From Pseudomonadota bacterium (GTDB lineage: Bacteria; Pseudomonadota; Alphaproteobacteria; Acetobacterales; Acetobacteraceae), in the NCBI GenBank assembly GCA_021798575.1, contig JAJZGI010000019.1, positions 1 through 37,843 of the forward strand: 37,843 nucleotides of DNA, read 5' to 3'. Below the pieces are notes generated by a model. That model worked only from the letters and a program-made list of their open reading frames with translations, had not been told where the DNA came from and made no database searches. Position numbers and translations under genes: made by a program. Below are positions 14,744 through 22,680 of the stretch, one piece after another. Position 1 is the first letter of the stretch; each line of letters begins with the position of its first letter.

Positions 14744-15891
14744 GCGGGTCAATCTATTCCAGTTCGCAATTTGCTGCCTATGCGGCAGCCATCCGTCAGC
14801 GCGAGTCTTCGGATGATTATTCTAAAGTAAACAAGAGCAAACACCTCGGCGCCTACCAATTTAGCTCGGAGGGTAGAAATACCGGATTGCAAGCGGCAGG
14901 ATTCCAGGACGCCAATGGAAATTGGACTGCCCTTGCCAAGAGGCTAGGCGTCGACTCCGTCGCAAGTTTTCTCTCAACCCCAACTGCCCAGGATATAGCC
15001 TTCCAGAATTATACAGAGAGGAATTTTTATTATCTACGTAATTTTCAATCTTATATCGGAAAAACAATCGGCGGGATCCATATCACCGAATCCGGCATGC
15101 TCGCGGGCGCGCATTTAGTAGGTCAGGGCTATGTTAAACGATTTTTAATTTCAAATGGAAAAATCATAAAACACGACCAAAACGGCACTCCCATCACCGA
15201 ATATATGATCAAATTCTCACACTTCAATTTCACCTTCCCAGCCAATTCATCTGGCTTCTCACCCGCCATAAACATCCAACCCGTCCTTGCGCCCAAGCAC
15301 CAGATGGCGCCCAGAAAACATCTCGATACCATATTAAAATTTGCCATTGAGGGCAAAACCCCCACCGATCTGCTGCACCACACCAAAGCACAAGCCCAAC
15401 TGGCGTCTAAAAAGCGCGCGCCCACACACATGATGCTCCACAACGTCCCCATAAACCCCCGCTCGTCGTTGTTATCCGTGTTGAATGCCGCCCAAAAACG
15501 CACGCCCGCACACATGATGCTCCACAACATCCCCATAAACCCCCGCTCGCAGTTGCTATCCGTGTTGAATGCCGCCAAAAACCCTGTCTCCGATCACGTG
15601 CATCTCCACACCATCCTCAGCAAATCCCGCCTACAGCATCGCTGTTTCGCGCCAGTCCGCAGCCGCATCGCCAGGAGCGCGCCACCCGCGCGCACCACTC
15701 ACCACGCGCCCGCCCCGCGCCCATCCAACAGTGCGTCATTCACGCCAAAAATCTATCATGACCCGGAGGGCAACCTCCCACCTTCCCTCGCTGAATATTT
15801 TTATCGGCTGTCCCGGCTCCCGCCCAATGGCGGCACCGCGTTCGACCCCTACCTCACCCCGACATGGGCCGGCCTGAAACTGCCAGGGTAG
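14740..15891 (+). CDS. Lysozyme/transglycosylase-like protein, candidate secreted effector
   Basis: A 383-aa protein. Residues about 8-165 resemble phage-type lysozyme/lytic transglycosylase domains: YAAAIRQRESSDDYSKVNK, with Glu22 the likely catalytic acid, LGAYQFSSEGRNTGLQAAGF, and GIHITESGMLAGAHLVG. The rest is basic and low-complexity, with two tandem 28-residue repeats (HMMLHNVPINPRSSLLSVLN and HMMLHNIPINPRSQLLSVLN) and a Pro-rich C-terminus. There is no signal peptide. Start ATG 14740 follows GGGAGG and overlaps the upstream stop. Other phage genes are absent, so an endolysin is unlikely. A toxin delivered to the periplasm of other cells, with the upstream gene as immunity, fits best but is not proven. 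Confidence 0.68.
   Translation: MSGSIYSSSQFAAYAAAIRQRESSDDYSKVNKSKHLGAYQFSSEGRNTGLQAAGFQDANGNWTALAKRLGVDSVASFLSTPTAQDIAFQNYTERNFYYLRNFQSYIGKTIGGIHITESGMLAGAHLVGQGYVKRFLISNGKIIKHDQNGTPITEYMIKFSHFNFTFPANSSGFSPAINIQPVLAPKHQMAPRKHLDTILKFAIEGKTPTDLLHHTKAQAQLASKKRAPTHMMLHNVPINPRSSLLSVLNAAQKRTPAHMMLHNIPINPRSQLLSVLNAAKNPVSDHVHLHTILSKSRLQHRCFAPVRSRIARSAPPARTTHHAPAPRPSNSASFTPKIYHDPEGNLPPSLAEYFYRLSRLPPNGGTAFDPYLTPTWAGLKLPG
15410..15577 (+). repeat. Two tandem 84-bp coding repeats
   Basis: Units 15410-15493 and 15494-15577 are near-identical and in frame (28 codons). The ATG of ATGATGCTCC recurs at 15430 and 15514. A weaker third unit may precede them (HLDTIL...LLHHTK). There are no spacers, so this is not a CRISPR array; it probably arose by slippage or duplication within the effector tail. 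Confidence 0.8.
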
Positions 15892-15926
15892 CCCGCCATC
15901 GCTACCACAAGTTAATCTAACATTTT

Positions 15927-16045
15927 GTCATTGCGAGCGCAGCGAAGCAATCCATCCCCGTCAAACCACCCAAAACCGCCCAAATTCCCCCTTGACTCCC
16001 CCACAAAATGTCACTATAACTAACAGCATGTCCGGTGAGCCAATC
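15927..16045 (+). repeat. Promoter cassette copy 3 with intact dispersed repeat
   Basis: GTCATTGCGAGCGCAGCG (15927-) continuing to GAAGCAATCCATCC is the classic form of the alphaproteobacterial dispersed repeat. It is followed at 65 nt by TTGACT, a 17-bp spacer and TATAAC (15992-16020), then ATGTCCGG at 16028. Here the leader continues into a long open frame, so this copy probably shows the parental arrangement. Confidence 0.8.
15992..16020 (+). promoter_or_regulatory. Promoter of the orphan gene at 16028 (predicted leaderless)
   Basis: TTGACT (15992-15997) and TATAAC (16015-16020) are 17 bp apart, and the ATG is 7 nt beyond the -10. The GTCAC/GTCAT just before the -10 and the TAACA after it are conserved in the other two copies. 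Confidence 0.7.
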
Positions 16046-16642
16046 AACACGCGCCTCTACCACATCGTCATGTACCTCGTGCAGTCGCTGGGCAACGGCG
16101 CCCAGCGGGTCAACATGCCGCACTCGCTGTGCCAACTCCTCACCAACCGTCTGGTCAGCCTCACCCACCGTTTGCGCATCCTCATCGAGCGCGGGCCACT
16201 TCCCACGCGCCCACCCCGCACCACGCCGCGCGCAACGCCCGCAAACCCAAAGCCCAGCACGATCGAATTTCACCCACCCACCAACTTCGCCTGGCTGCTG
16301 CACCTGTTCCCCAACTCCGGCGTCGCGGTCGCCCACTTCCAGCTCAAAACATTGCTGGAAGAGCCCGAGACCCAATCCCTCATCGCCGCCCACCCGACTC
16401 TCGCCCGCAGCATCCGCCCACTCTGCCGCATGGTCGGCCTCAAAACCCCCGCCTGCCTCAAGCTGCCCTCAAGGCCGCGCATAAAACACGCGCCACCCAC
16501 GCCAGCGCCCGAAAAAACCCCACAACCCCCAAAACCACCTCGCCGAATCTGGCACCCGGCCCGACCGCCCAGGCCGATGACCCCGGCCGAGGCACAACTC
16601 GCCGCCCGCCAGTTCTTCAACCCCCGTGATTTTTATCTCTAA
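16028..16642 (+). CDS. Orphan Pro/Arg-rich protein, MSG family
   Basis: A 204-aa basic protein. The N-terminal part (MSGEPINTRLYHIVMYLVQS, then NMPHSLCQLLTNRLVSLTHR) looks helical. A Pro-rich linker follows (about 60-85), then a second helical part (HPPTNFAWLLHLFPNSGVAV ... HPTLARSIRPLCRMVGL) and a Pro-rich tail ending MTPAEAQLAARQFFNPRDFYL. I recognise no named domain and no signal peptide. The plus strand is strongly C-rich over G, as in the tail of the preceding gene. The ATG 16028 is chosen because the promoter -10 lies 7 nt upstream. It may be a lineage-restricted multicopy family whose 5' end has been copied to 13512 and 14164. Confidence 0.6.
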   Translation: MSGEPINTRLYHIVMYLVQSLGNGAQRVNMPHSLCQLLTNRLVSLTHRLRILIERGPLPTRPPRTTPRATPANPKPSTIEFHPPTNFAWLLHLFPNSGVAVAHFQLKTLLEEPETQSLIAAHPTLARSIRPLCRMVGLKTPACLKLPSRPRIKHAPPTPAPEKTPQPPKPPRRIWHPARPPRPMTPAEAQLAARQFFNPRDFYL

Positions 16643-16672
16643 CCGCCGCCCGGCCCATCCACGTCTAGATTG

Positions 16673-17623
16673 TTACGATATCGTATCAATAAAGCGAAGG
16701 TAATCCGCGGTATCCAGAATCTGTTCATCCAGTCCTCTCAGCGCCACACCAGCCCGCGTCGCGTGCAACGCAAAGGCGGCGCCATCGCCCAAATAATCAT
16801 CCGCCACGCCGTCCCGCCACTCCGGGCGCACAATCTCGACCCGCCGGCCCAATAATGCCCCGGCCCGCAGCGCCAGCGCGCCGATCTCGACTCTCTCCCC
16901 CGCGCTGTCAAAAACCTCCGTAACAACATTCTTCAACATAAAACCCAGCGCGATGTTCAGCACATCCGCCACATGCGCATAACCCCGCCACACCGGATGC
17001 GCCGCGCGCAGCACCACCTGTCGGCCCCGGGTGATGTCGCCGATGATACAGGCCAGCGCATAGGAATCGAGCTTGTTGATGAACGGCCCTGCGAGGTTGA
17101 ACACGCGCATACGCACCGCGGGAAAGCCCAGGCTTTGCCCAAGCTCGCCAAAAACCACCTCGTCCGCGTGTTTCAGCGCGCCGTAGGGGTTCTGGCCCGC
17201 ATCCGTTCCCGCATACACCGCGCCGGAGGAGGGATTAAAAACCCCCATCGCGCCGTTGCGTCTCAAAAAATCCTGCACCAACGTAGAGATTTTCCGGTTC
17301 TCACGCATATACTCAGCCAGTTCCATGCGGCTGGCATGCTCGCGGGTCAAAAACGCAAAATGCAGCACCAGCGCATCCGGCAATGCAAGTTGGGTGATCG
17401 CCGTCAGTGGCCGAATGGCAACCAATCGCCCAGAGCGCAGCGCCATCTCGCGCGCCCGCGCGCCAAACGCATGAACAACCCGCGGGAAATCATCGCCCAG
17501 CGTATGATCCAGCATCTCCAGCGCAGCCCGGCCCAGCCACCCGCCGGCCCCGGTCACCACCACCGGCGTTTTTTGTCGCCGCAGCGCGTCGGAAAATTCC
17601 GTCTGAAATTCAAGTATTTTCAT
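16673..17623 (-). CDS. NAD-dependent sugar epimerase/reductase
   Basis: A 316-aa extended SDR. It has the Rossmann motif TGAGGWLG near residue 28 and an SDR-type NPSSGAVYAG strand. The active-site YxxxK is probably in NPYGALKHADE. Binding-site residues continue in MRVFNLAGPFINKLDSYAL. It is last in the rfb-like run and overlaps rfbH by 14 nt. In yersiniose-type pathways an NAD(P)H reductase (YerF) follows the YerE ThDP enzyme, and this gene is the only candidate here. Alternatives are an E3-independent dideoxysugar reductase or a C-epimerase. Start ATG 17623 (MKILEFQTEF). Confidence 0.75.
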   Translation of the reverse strand: MKILEFQTEFSDALRRQKTPVVVTGAGGWLGRAALEMLDHTLGDDFPRVVHAFGARAREMALRSGRLVAIRPLTAITQLALPDALVLHFAFLTREHASRMELAEYMRENRKISTLVQDFLRRNGAMGVFNPSSGAVYAGTDAGQNPYGALKHADEVVFGELGQSLGFPAVRMRVFNLAGPFINKLDSYALACIIGDITRGRQVVLRAAHPVWRGYAHVADVLNIALGFMLKNVVTEVFDSAGERVEIGALALRAGALLGRRVEIVRPEWRDGVADDYLGDGAAFALHATRAGVALRGLDEQILDTADYLRFIDTIS

Positions 17624-18929
17624 GGATAAATTGCGCGAAACAGGCGAGCACATAGTCCAGATGTACCGCCGTCAGGCCAGGATACACACCGATCCAAAAG
17701 GTCGAGCGCATCACGAGGTCGGCATTTTTCGTCTCGCCCGAGACACGAAAGTTCCGCCCCTGCATATAGGGCTGGTGGATAAGATTACCGCCGAACAGAT
17801 ACCGCGTCGCGATCCGCGCGTCATTCAGGTACGCCACGAGCGCGCGGCGGGTAAACGGCGCGCCGGGTCGAACCGTGAGCGGAAAGCCGAACCAGGAGGG
17901 CTCGGAATCAGCCGTCGCCTCCGGCAGAATGAAAAATTCCTCCCATGCTTTCATCCCCGCCTGCAATCTGGCAAAATTCGCCCGCCGGACTTGGATGAAA
18001 TCATCCAGCCGGTCGAGCTGCCGCACGCCGACAGCCGCCTGCATGTCGGTCATCTTCAGATTATAGCCCAGATGGCTATAGATATATTTATGGTCATAGC
18101 CTTCGGGCAACCCGCCCAGCTGCCAGTAGAAGCGCTTCTTGCAGGTATTGTCATTACCCGGCGCGCACCAGCAATCCCGCCCCCAGTCCCGCAACGATTC
18201 CAGAATCCGCTTGAACTGGCTGGATCGGGTGAAAACCGCGCCGCCCTCGCCGGTGGTGATATGGTGCGCCGGGTAGAAACTGAGCGTGGAGATATCCCCG
18301 AACCCGCCGACCGCCCGCCCATCGTAGCGCGCGCCCAGCGCATCGCAACAATCCTCGACCACGCGCAGATGATATTTCTGCGCGATCGACATGATGGCCG
18401 ACAGGTCGAACGGATTGCCCAGCGTATGCGCGAGCACAATGGCGCGAGTACGCGGGCCGACCGCCCGCTCGATCTCGTCCACCGCGATATTATAGGTGGG
18501 CAGCGAGACATCCACAAACACCGGCACCAGCCCGTTCTGCAATATCGGGTTCACGGTGGTGGGGAAACCCGTGGCGCAGGTGATCACCTCATCGCCGGGC
18601 TGCAACGCATCAGCACCCAGCATGTGGCTGGTGAGAGCACTCACCGCGAGAAGGTTCGCGGACGATCCGGAGTTCACGCTGAGCACATAGCGGGTCTCCA
18701 ACACCTGCGCGAGCCTGGCCTCAAACGCATCATTGAACCGCCCGGTGGTGAGCCAGAATTCCAGCGCGCTATCCACCAGGCTCACCATCTCCGGCGCGCC
18801 ATACACCTTGCCGGATACCGGCACGGCGGAGATCCTTTCATCGAAATTTTTGGTCCCATGCGCAAGCCCGGCATAGCGGGCGACCAGCGCCAGGATCTCA
18901 TTGCGTATGACGTCGGCTTCATCATTCAT
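17610..18929 (-). CDS. rfbH: CDP-4-keto-6-deoxy-D-glucose-3-dehydrase (E1)
   Basis: A 439-aa DegT-fold PMP/[2Fe-2S] enzyme that removes the C3 hydroxyl of CDP-6-deoxy-4-keto-glucose. The internal-aldimine Lys of ordinary aminotransferases is replaced by His in SFYPAHHITTGEGG (His222), diagnostic of E1. The iron-sulfur ligands are all present with exact family spacing: Cys195-X57-Cys253-X-Cys255-X7-Cys263. Start ATG 18929 overlaps the rfbG stop by 8 nt; longer upstream reading is a shadow of rfbG. A flavin/[2Fe-2S] reductase (E3, AscD/DdhD) is not in the window, so electrons must come from elsewhere. Confidence 0.95.
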   Translation of the reverse strand: MNDEADVIRNEILALVARYAGLAHGTKNFDERISAVPVSGKVYGAPEMVSLVDSALEFWLTTGRFNDAFEARLAQVLETRYVLSVNSGSSANLLAVSALTSHMLGADALQPGDEVITCATGFPTTVNPILQNGLVPVFVDVSLPTYNIAVDEIERAVGPRTRAIVLAHTLGNPFDLSAIMSIAQKYHLRVVEDCCDALGARYDGRAVGGFGDISTLSFYPAHHITTGEGGAVFTRSSQFKRILESLRDWGRDCWCAPGNDNTCKKRFYWQLGGLPEGYDHKYIYSHLGYNLKMTDMQAAVGVRQLDRLDDFIQVRRANFARLQAGMKAWEEFFILPEATADSEPSWFGFPLTVRPGAPFTRRALVAYLNDARIATRYLFGGNLIHQPYMQGRNFRVSGETKNADLVMRSTFWIGVYPGLTAVHLDYVLACFAQFIHENT

Positions 18930-19992
18930 GTCTGCAATAGGCCTCAATCTGGGCATGGGTGAAATGGCGCATATCTTCTCCGGCATTAAACGCACGGAAC
19001 CACGCGACCGTGGCGCCAAGCGCCCGCTCCAGCGGCCAGCCCGGCTGCCAGCCCAGCTCGCGCGCGGCCCGGCTGGCATCCAGCCGCAGCACCGGCGCCT
19101 CATGCGGAGCGTCGGCTTCAGGCGCCAGCGTATAGGTCGCACCCGCACCCCACAATCCGCAGAGCATCCCAGCCACTTCTTGCACGTTTACCTCGCTCAT
19201 AGCATCGGGGCCGAAGTTCCAGGCCTTGCGCGCGGTCGGCTGGCCCGCCCACAGATGCTCCACCGCCAGCAGATAGCCGCACAGCGGGTCCAGCACATGC
19301 TGCCACGGGCGGATGGCATCGGGGTTGCGGATACGCCAGTCCGTGCCCGCCGCAACACTACGGAAAAAATCCGGCAGCAGACGCTCCGCCGCCCAGTCCC
19401 CGCCGCCGATGACATTGCCGCTGCGCACCGTGGCGACAATCTTTCCAGCCGGCAGGGGGAACGCGGCAGTCACCAGTTCGGCACAGGCCTTGCTGGCGCT
19501 GTACGGGTCCACCCCGCCCAGCCGCGCCGATTCGTCATGCCGCATCGTCGTACTCTCGGCATAGACCTTGTCGCTGGTGATCACGAGCCCGACCCGGGCG
19601 CCAGGTGTCCCCGCAATGGCGCCCAGCACATTGGCGGTGCCCATGATATTGGTTGCAAAATTCTCCAGCGGTCGCGCGTAGGAGGCGCGGACCAGCGGCT
19701 GGGCCGCCAGATGCAGCACGATGTCGGGGCAGAACGCCGCCATCGCCTCACACAGCGCATCGGCATCGCGCACATCACCGTGCCCGTGCCCTGTAACATC
19801 CCCGATCCCGCAGGCAGAGAACAAATTCGGCTCGGTTTCCGGCGCCAGCGCATAGCCCGCGAGCTTTGCGCCCAGCCCATGCAGCCACAGGCTGAGCCAC
19901 CCACCTTTGAAACCGGTGTGGCCGGTGATGAACACGCGCTTGCCGGCCCAGAATGCGGCGCCGGGCAACGAGCGCGGGCTCAATCCTGCCAC
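18922..19992 (-). CDS. rfbG: CDP-glucose 4,6-dehydratase
   Basis: A 356-aa extended SDR with NAD site GHTGFKGGWLSLWLHGLGA near residue 24. TSDKVY and the catalytic YSASK follow, together with substrate residues in SGNVIGGGDWAAERLLPD and RPWQHVLDPL. It converts CDP-D-glucose to CDP-4-keto-6-deoxy-D-glucose, the substrate of RfbH. It overlaps both neighbours (13 nt with rfbF, 8 nt with rfbH), so the three are one translationally coupled block. Confidence 0.95.
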   Translation of the reverse strand: MAGLSPRSLPGAAFWAGKRVFITGHTGFKGGWLSLWLHGLGAKLAGYALAPETEPNLFSACGIGDVTGHGHGDVRDADALCEAMAAFCPDIVLHLAAQPLVRASYARPLENFATNIMGTANVLGAIAGTPGARVGLVITSDKVYAESTTMRHDESARLGGVDPYSASKACAELVTAAFPLPAGKIVATVRSGNVIGGGDWAAERLLPDFFRSVAAGTDWRIRNPDAIRPWQHVLDPLCGYLLAVEHLWAGQPTARKAWNFGPDAMSEVNVQEVAGMLCGLWGAGATYTLAPEADAPHEAPVLRLDASRAARELGWQPGWPLERALGATVAWFRAFNAGEDMRHFTHAQIEAYCRHE

Positions 19993-20783
19993 GTCATCCA
20001 GGGGGCGTTATCGGCCTCGCACATGCCGTCCAGCAGCAGCCGGTCGCGCAGCGTATCCATCGGCTGCCAGAAGCCCGTGTGCCGATACGCCATCAGCTCA
20101 CCCGTGGCGGCCAGCCGCTCCATCGGCTCGCGCTCCCACAATGTCGCATCGCCTTCAATCAGGTCCAGCACCTTCGGTGAGAGGATGAAAAATCCGCCGC
20201 TGATCAGCCCGGCTTCCTCCGCCGGCTTCTCCTCGAACCGGTCGACAAGGTCGCCCCGCAGCTGCAACGCGCCAAAGCGCGCCAGCGGCCGTACGGCGGT
20301 CACCGTCGCCAGCCTGCCGTGCGCCCGATGAAAGGTGAGCGCCGCGCCGATGTCGATATCCGCCACGGCGTCGCCATAGGTCATGCAGAACAGCGCGTCC
20401 CCGCCGAGGTAATCGCGGATACGTTTAAGCCGCCCGCCGGTCTGCGTCTCCAGCCCGGTCTCCACCAGCGTCACCCGCCAGTCCTCCGCCTGGCTGCGGT
20501 GGATACTCACGCCCGAGCGCAGATCCACGGTGATATCGCTGGAGTGCATATTATAGTGAAAAAAATACTCCTTGATGCGCGCACCCTTATAGCCGAGGCA
20601 GATGATGAAATCCTCGATCCCATACTGCGCGTAGATCTTCATGATATGCCAGAGGATGGGCCGCCCGCCGATCTCGACCATCGGCTTGGGCTTGCTGTCG
20701 GTCTCCTCGGAGAGTCGCGAGCCCCGGCCACCGGCGAGGATCACGGCCTTCACGCCGCGCAGGGTGAGCGGGCTATGCGCCAT
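19980..20783 (-). CDS. rfbF: Glucose-1-phosphate cytidylyltransferase
   Basis: A 267-aa nucleotidyltransferase. The signature KAVILAGGRGSRLSEETDSK is followed by PKPMVEIGGRPILWHIMKIY, and CMTYGDAVADID holds the metal-binding Asp. It makes CDP-glucose from CTP and glucose-1-phosphate, the entry step to CDP-dideoxyhexoses. Start ATG 20783 (MAHSPLTLRGVKAVIL) overlaps the ThDP enzyme stop by 11 nt. Confidence 0.95.
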   Translation of the reverse strand: MAHSPLTLRGVKAVILAGGRGSRLSEETDSKPKPMVEIGGRPILWHIMKIYAQYGIEDFIICLGYKGARIKEYFFHYNMHSSDITVDLRSGVSIHRSQAEDWRVTLVETGLETQTGGRLKRIRDYLGGDALFCMTYGDAVADIDIGAALTFHRAHGRLATVTAVRPLARFGALQLRGDLVDRFEEKPAEEAGLISGGFFILSPKVLDLIEGDATLWEREPMERLAATGELMAYRHTGFWQPMDTLRDRLLLDGMCEADNAPWMTWQD

Positions 20784-22581
20784 GGGTAGAGTCCCACATG
20801 TTTCCGGCCAGTTCCTCACGCGGCAAAAACGGCGCCATATCGTGCAGCGGGGAGGAGACCATGCTGCCATCCTCCAGCTTGCGGGAGGAGAGTTTCGGCG
20901 AGAAATTCGCAGTGGGATTCAGCATGATCTCACAAAACTGCGGCCCCGGCGCGGACAGAGCACCCGCGATCATCCCGGGCAGGTCCGCATGCCTCAAAGC
21001 CCGGCCCGGGTTGAATCCAAAAGCCGCCGCAATGGCCTGAAAATTCGGGAAGCTGATGCCGCTCTCCGCATCGCAGCCGAACATATTGTCGGAAAAATAG
21101 GCGCTCTGCGTCTGGCGGATCGAACTGTAGCCCGCATTGTTCAGCAGAAAAATCTTGATGTTCAGTTTTTTCGCGATGATACTCTGCATCTCCTGCAAAT
21201 TCATCATGATGCTGCCGTCGCCTGCCAGGCAGATGATGGTCTCATCCGGTGCTGCGATGGCAGCACCAATGGCGGCGGGCAGGTCATAGCCCATGGAGGC
21301 AGCGCCGGAATTGGAGAACATACGCTGCCCGGCTTGCAGTTTCGCGCCCTGGAAAATCGTCACGCACGCCGTGGCATTCGCCGTCACCACGACATTCGTA
21401 GGTCCCAACGCGCCGAACAATTCTTCAGCAAATTTGTACGGGCTGACACCCAAGCTGTCATCGGCATATTCGGGCAGCAGCACCGGGTAGCGATGCTGGC
21501 GCGCCTTGCACCAGGCGAGGTAGTCAAGCTGCGCCGCGCTGGGCCGATGTCCGACGAGCTCAGCCAGCAGCAGCGGGATAAATTCCCGCAGGTCGGCGTG
21601 CACCGGAATCTGCAAGCGCAATGTCGGCTTGGCGAGCTCGGCGGCGTCCACATCGACCATGATCTTGGTCGCATTCGGGGCGAAATTTTCACCGTTATAG
21701 CTGATCTGCCGGATGTTCAGGCGGCAGCCCAGAACCAGCACGCAATCGGCATTCTGCACCGCGAAATTCCCGGCGCGGTCCCCCACCGTGCCCGGCCGGC
21801 CGACATAATTCGGGTGATCCTCCGCCAGCACGTCATGCGCATTAAAAGCCGTGGCAACGGGGCTGTTCAGCGCCGCCACGAGCCGCATGAAATCCTCGTG
21901 CGCACCGGAGATTCTAACGCCGGTGCCGGGCATGATCACGGGGCGTTCAGCCGCCATGAGCGCGTGTGCAACCCTCCGTGCCATCTGGCGCAGCGCCTCG
22001 CCGGTCAAATAATCCTCAGGCTCGGGCGTGTAGCCTCGCAGGCTCAAAGGGTCGATCCGCGCGGCCTGCACATCCACCGGCACGTCGATCCACACCGGTC
22101 CAGGCCGGCCAGAACGCGCAAGGTGCAGCGCCTTCTCCAGCACGTAGCGCACCTCTTGCGGGTCGCGCAGCAGCATCGCATATTTGGCAATGCCCTGCAC
22201 CATGCTGATGATATCGGCCTCCTGGTCGCCCAGCTGACGCAGGTTGAGCGCCGGGTAGCTCGCGGCCAGCGTCTCGCACTTCACCTGACCGGAGATCACC
22301 ACCATGCCGATGGAGTCCGTATACGCGCCGTGCACGCCATTCAGCGCGTTGATACCGCCGGGGCCGGTCGTCACATTCACAGCGGCCAAACGTCCGCTCA
22401 GGCGGCAATAGGCCTCGGCGGCCATGGCGCAGGCCTGCTCATGGTGCAGGCACACCGGCTGCATGCGTTTGTCTCGCGCCAGCGCGTCATTCAGATGCAT
22501 CGCACCGCCCCCGGTCACCACGAACACGTGGCGCAGCCCGTGTTCGGCGAGCGTGGCGGCGATATAGTCGGCGACGCGCAA
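20773..22581 (-). CDS. Thiamine-diphosphate enzyme, acetolactate synthase-like (YerE-like candidate)
   Basis: A 602-aa three-domain ThDP enzyme. The catalytic Glu48 is in CLHHEQACAMAAEAYCR, the central domain covers about 195-345, and the ThDP/Mg motif runs from GDGS (454-457) to NN (481-482). Dedicated acetolactate synthases sit with ilvN; this one sits between neuB-like and rfbFGH. YerE of Yersinia, which transfers a two-carbon unit from pyruvate to CDP-3,6-dideoxy-4-keto-glucose, has this fold and this context, so branched-sugar synthesis is the favoured reading. Start is TTG 22581 (MRVADYIAATLAEHG, family-typical); no clear Shine-Dalgarno precedes it. Confidence 0.78.
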   Translation of the reverse strand: MRVADYIAATLAEHGLRHVFVVTGGGAMHLNDALARDKRMQPVCLHHEQACAMAAEAYCRLSGRLAAVNVTTGPGGINALNGVHGAYTDSIGMVVISGQVKCETLAASYPALNLRQLGDQEADIISMVQGIAKYAMLLRDPQEVRYVLEKALHLARSGRPGPVWIDVPVDVQAARIDPLSLRGYTPEPEDYLTGEALRQMARRVAHALMAAERPVIMPGTGVRISGAHEDFMRLVAALNSPVATAFNAHDVLAEDHPNYVGRPGTVGDRAGNFAVQNADCVLVLGCRLNIRQISYNGENFAPNATKIMVDVDAAELAKPTLRLQIPVHADLREFIPLLLAELVGHRPSAAQLDYLAWCKARQHRYPVLLPEYADDSLGVSPYKFAEELFGALGPTNVVVTANATACVTIFQGAKLQAGQRMFSNSGAASMGYDLPAAIGAAIAAPDETIICLAGDGSIMMNLQEMQSIIAKKLNIKIFLLNNAGYSSIRQTQSAYFSDNMFGCDAESGISFPNFQAIAAAFGFNPGRALRHADLPGMIAGALSAPGPQFCEIMLNPTANFSPKLSSRKLEDGSMVSSPLHDMAPFLPREELAGNMWDSTHGA

Positions 22582-22593
22582 TGGTTAGATCAA

Positions 22594-22636
22594 TATCGGT
22601 TTGGATCGAATCGGCGGATTCGATCCAAGCCAATAA
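22594..22636. repeat. Hairpin in the leader of the ThDP gene
   Basis: Perfect 12-bp arms (TTGGATCGAATC at 22601-22612 and GATTCGATCCAA at 22617-22628) flank a 4-nt loop, and pairing extends outward to about 19 bp with two mismatches. It lies 13 nt before the TTG start of the ThDP gene. There is no T-run, so it may act on translation or as an RNA-stability element. Confidence 0.6.
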
Positions 22637-22646
22637 AACTAAAACT

Positions 22647-22680
22647 AGAGCATGATTGATGCAAAATAATCATGCTCTAG
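22647..22680 (-). terminator. CTAGAGC palindrome acting as terminator and giving the neuB-like stop
   Basis: Arms CTAGAGCATGATT (22646-22658) and AATCATGCTCTAG (22668-22680) surround a short loop of about 10 nt. On the minus strand it is followed by TTTTAGTTTTATT, so it should terminate transcription. The TAG stop of the neuB-like gene (22679-22677) is part of the first CTAG. Compare 119-168, where the same arrangement ends glnT. Confidence 0.75.

Noticed and set aside
15410-15577. Possible CRISPR array
   Set aside because: The units are 84 bp, adjacent without spacers, and in frame within a coding region; no cas genes are present.
14740-15891. Prophage or gene-transfer-agent endolysin
   Set aside because: No holin, capsid, portal, tail or integrase genes surround it; neighbours are an exported orphan and an orphan Pro-rich gene.
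17610-19148. Extended start for rfbH (73 additional residues)
   Set aside because: The extension overlaps rfbG, is Arg-rich shadow sequence and has no family similarity; ATG 18929 fits the known E1 length.
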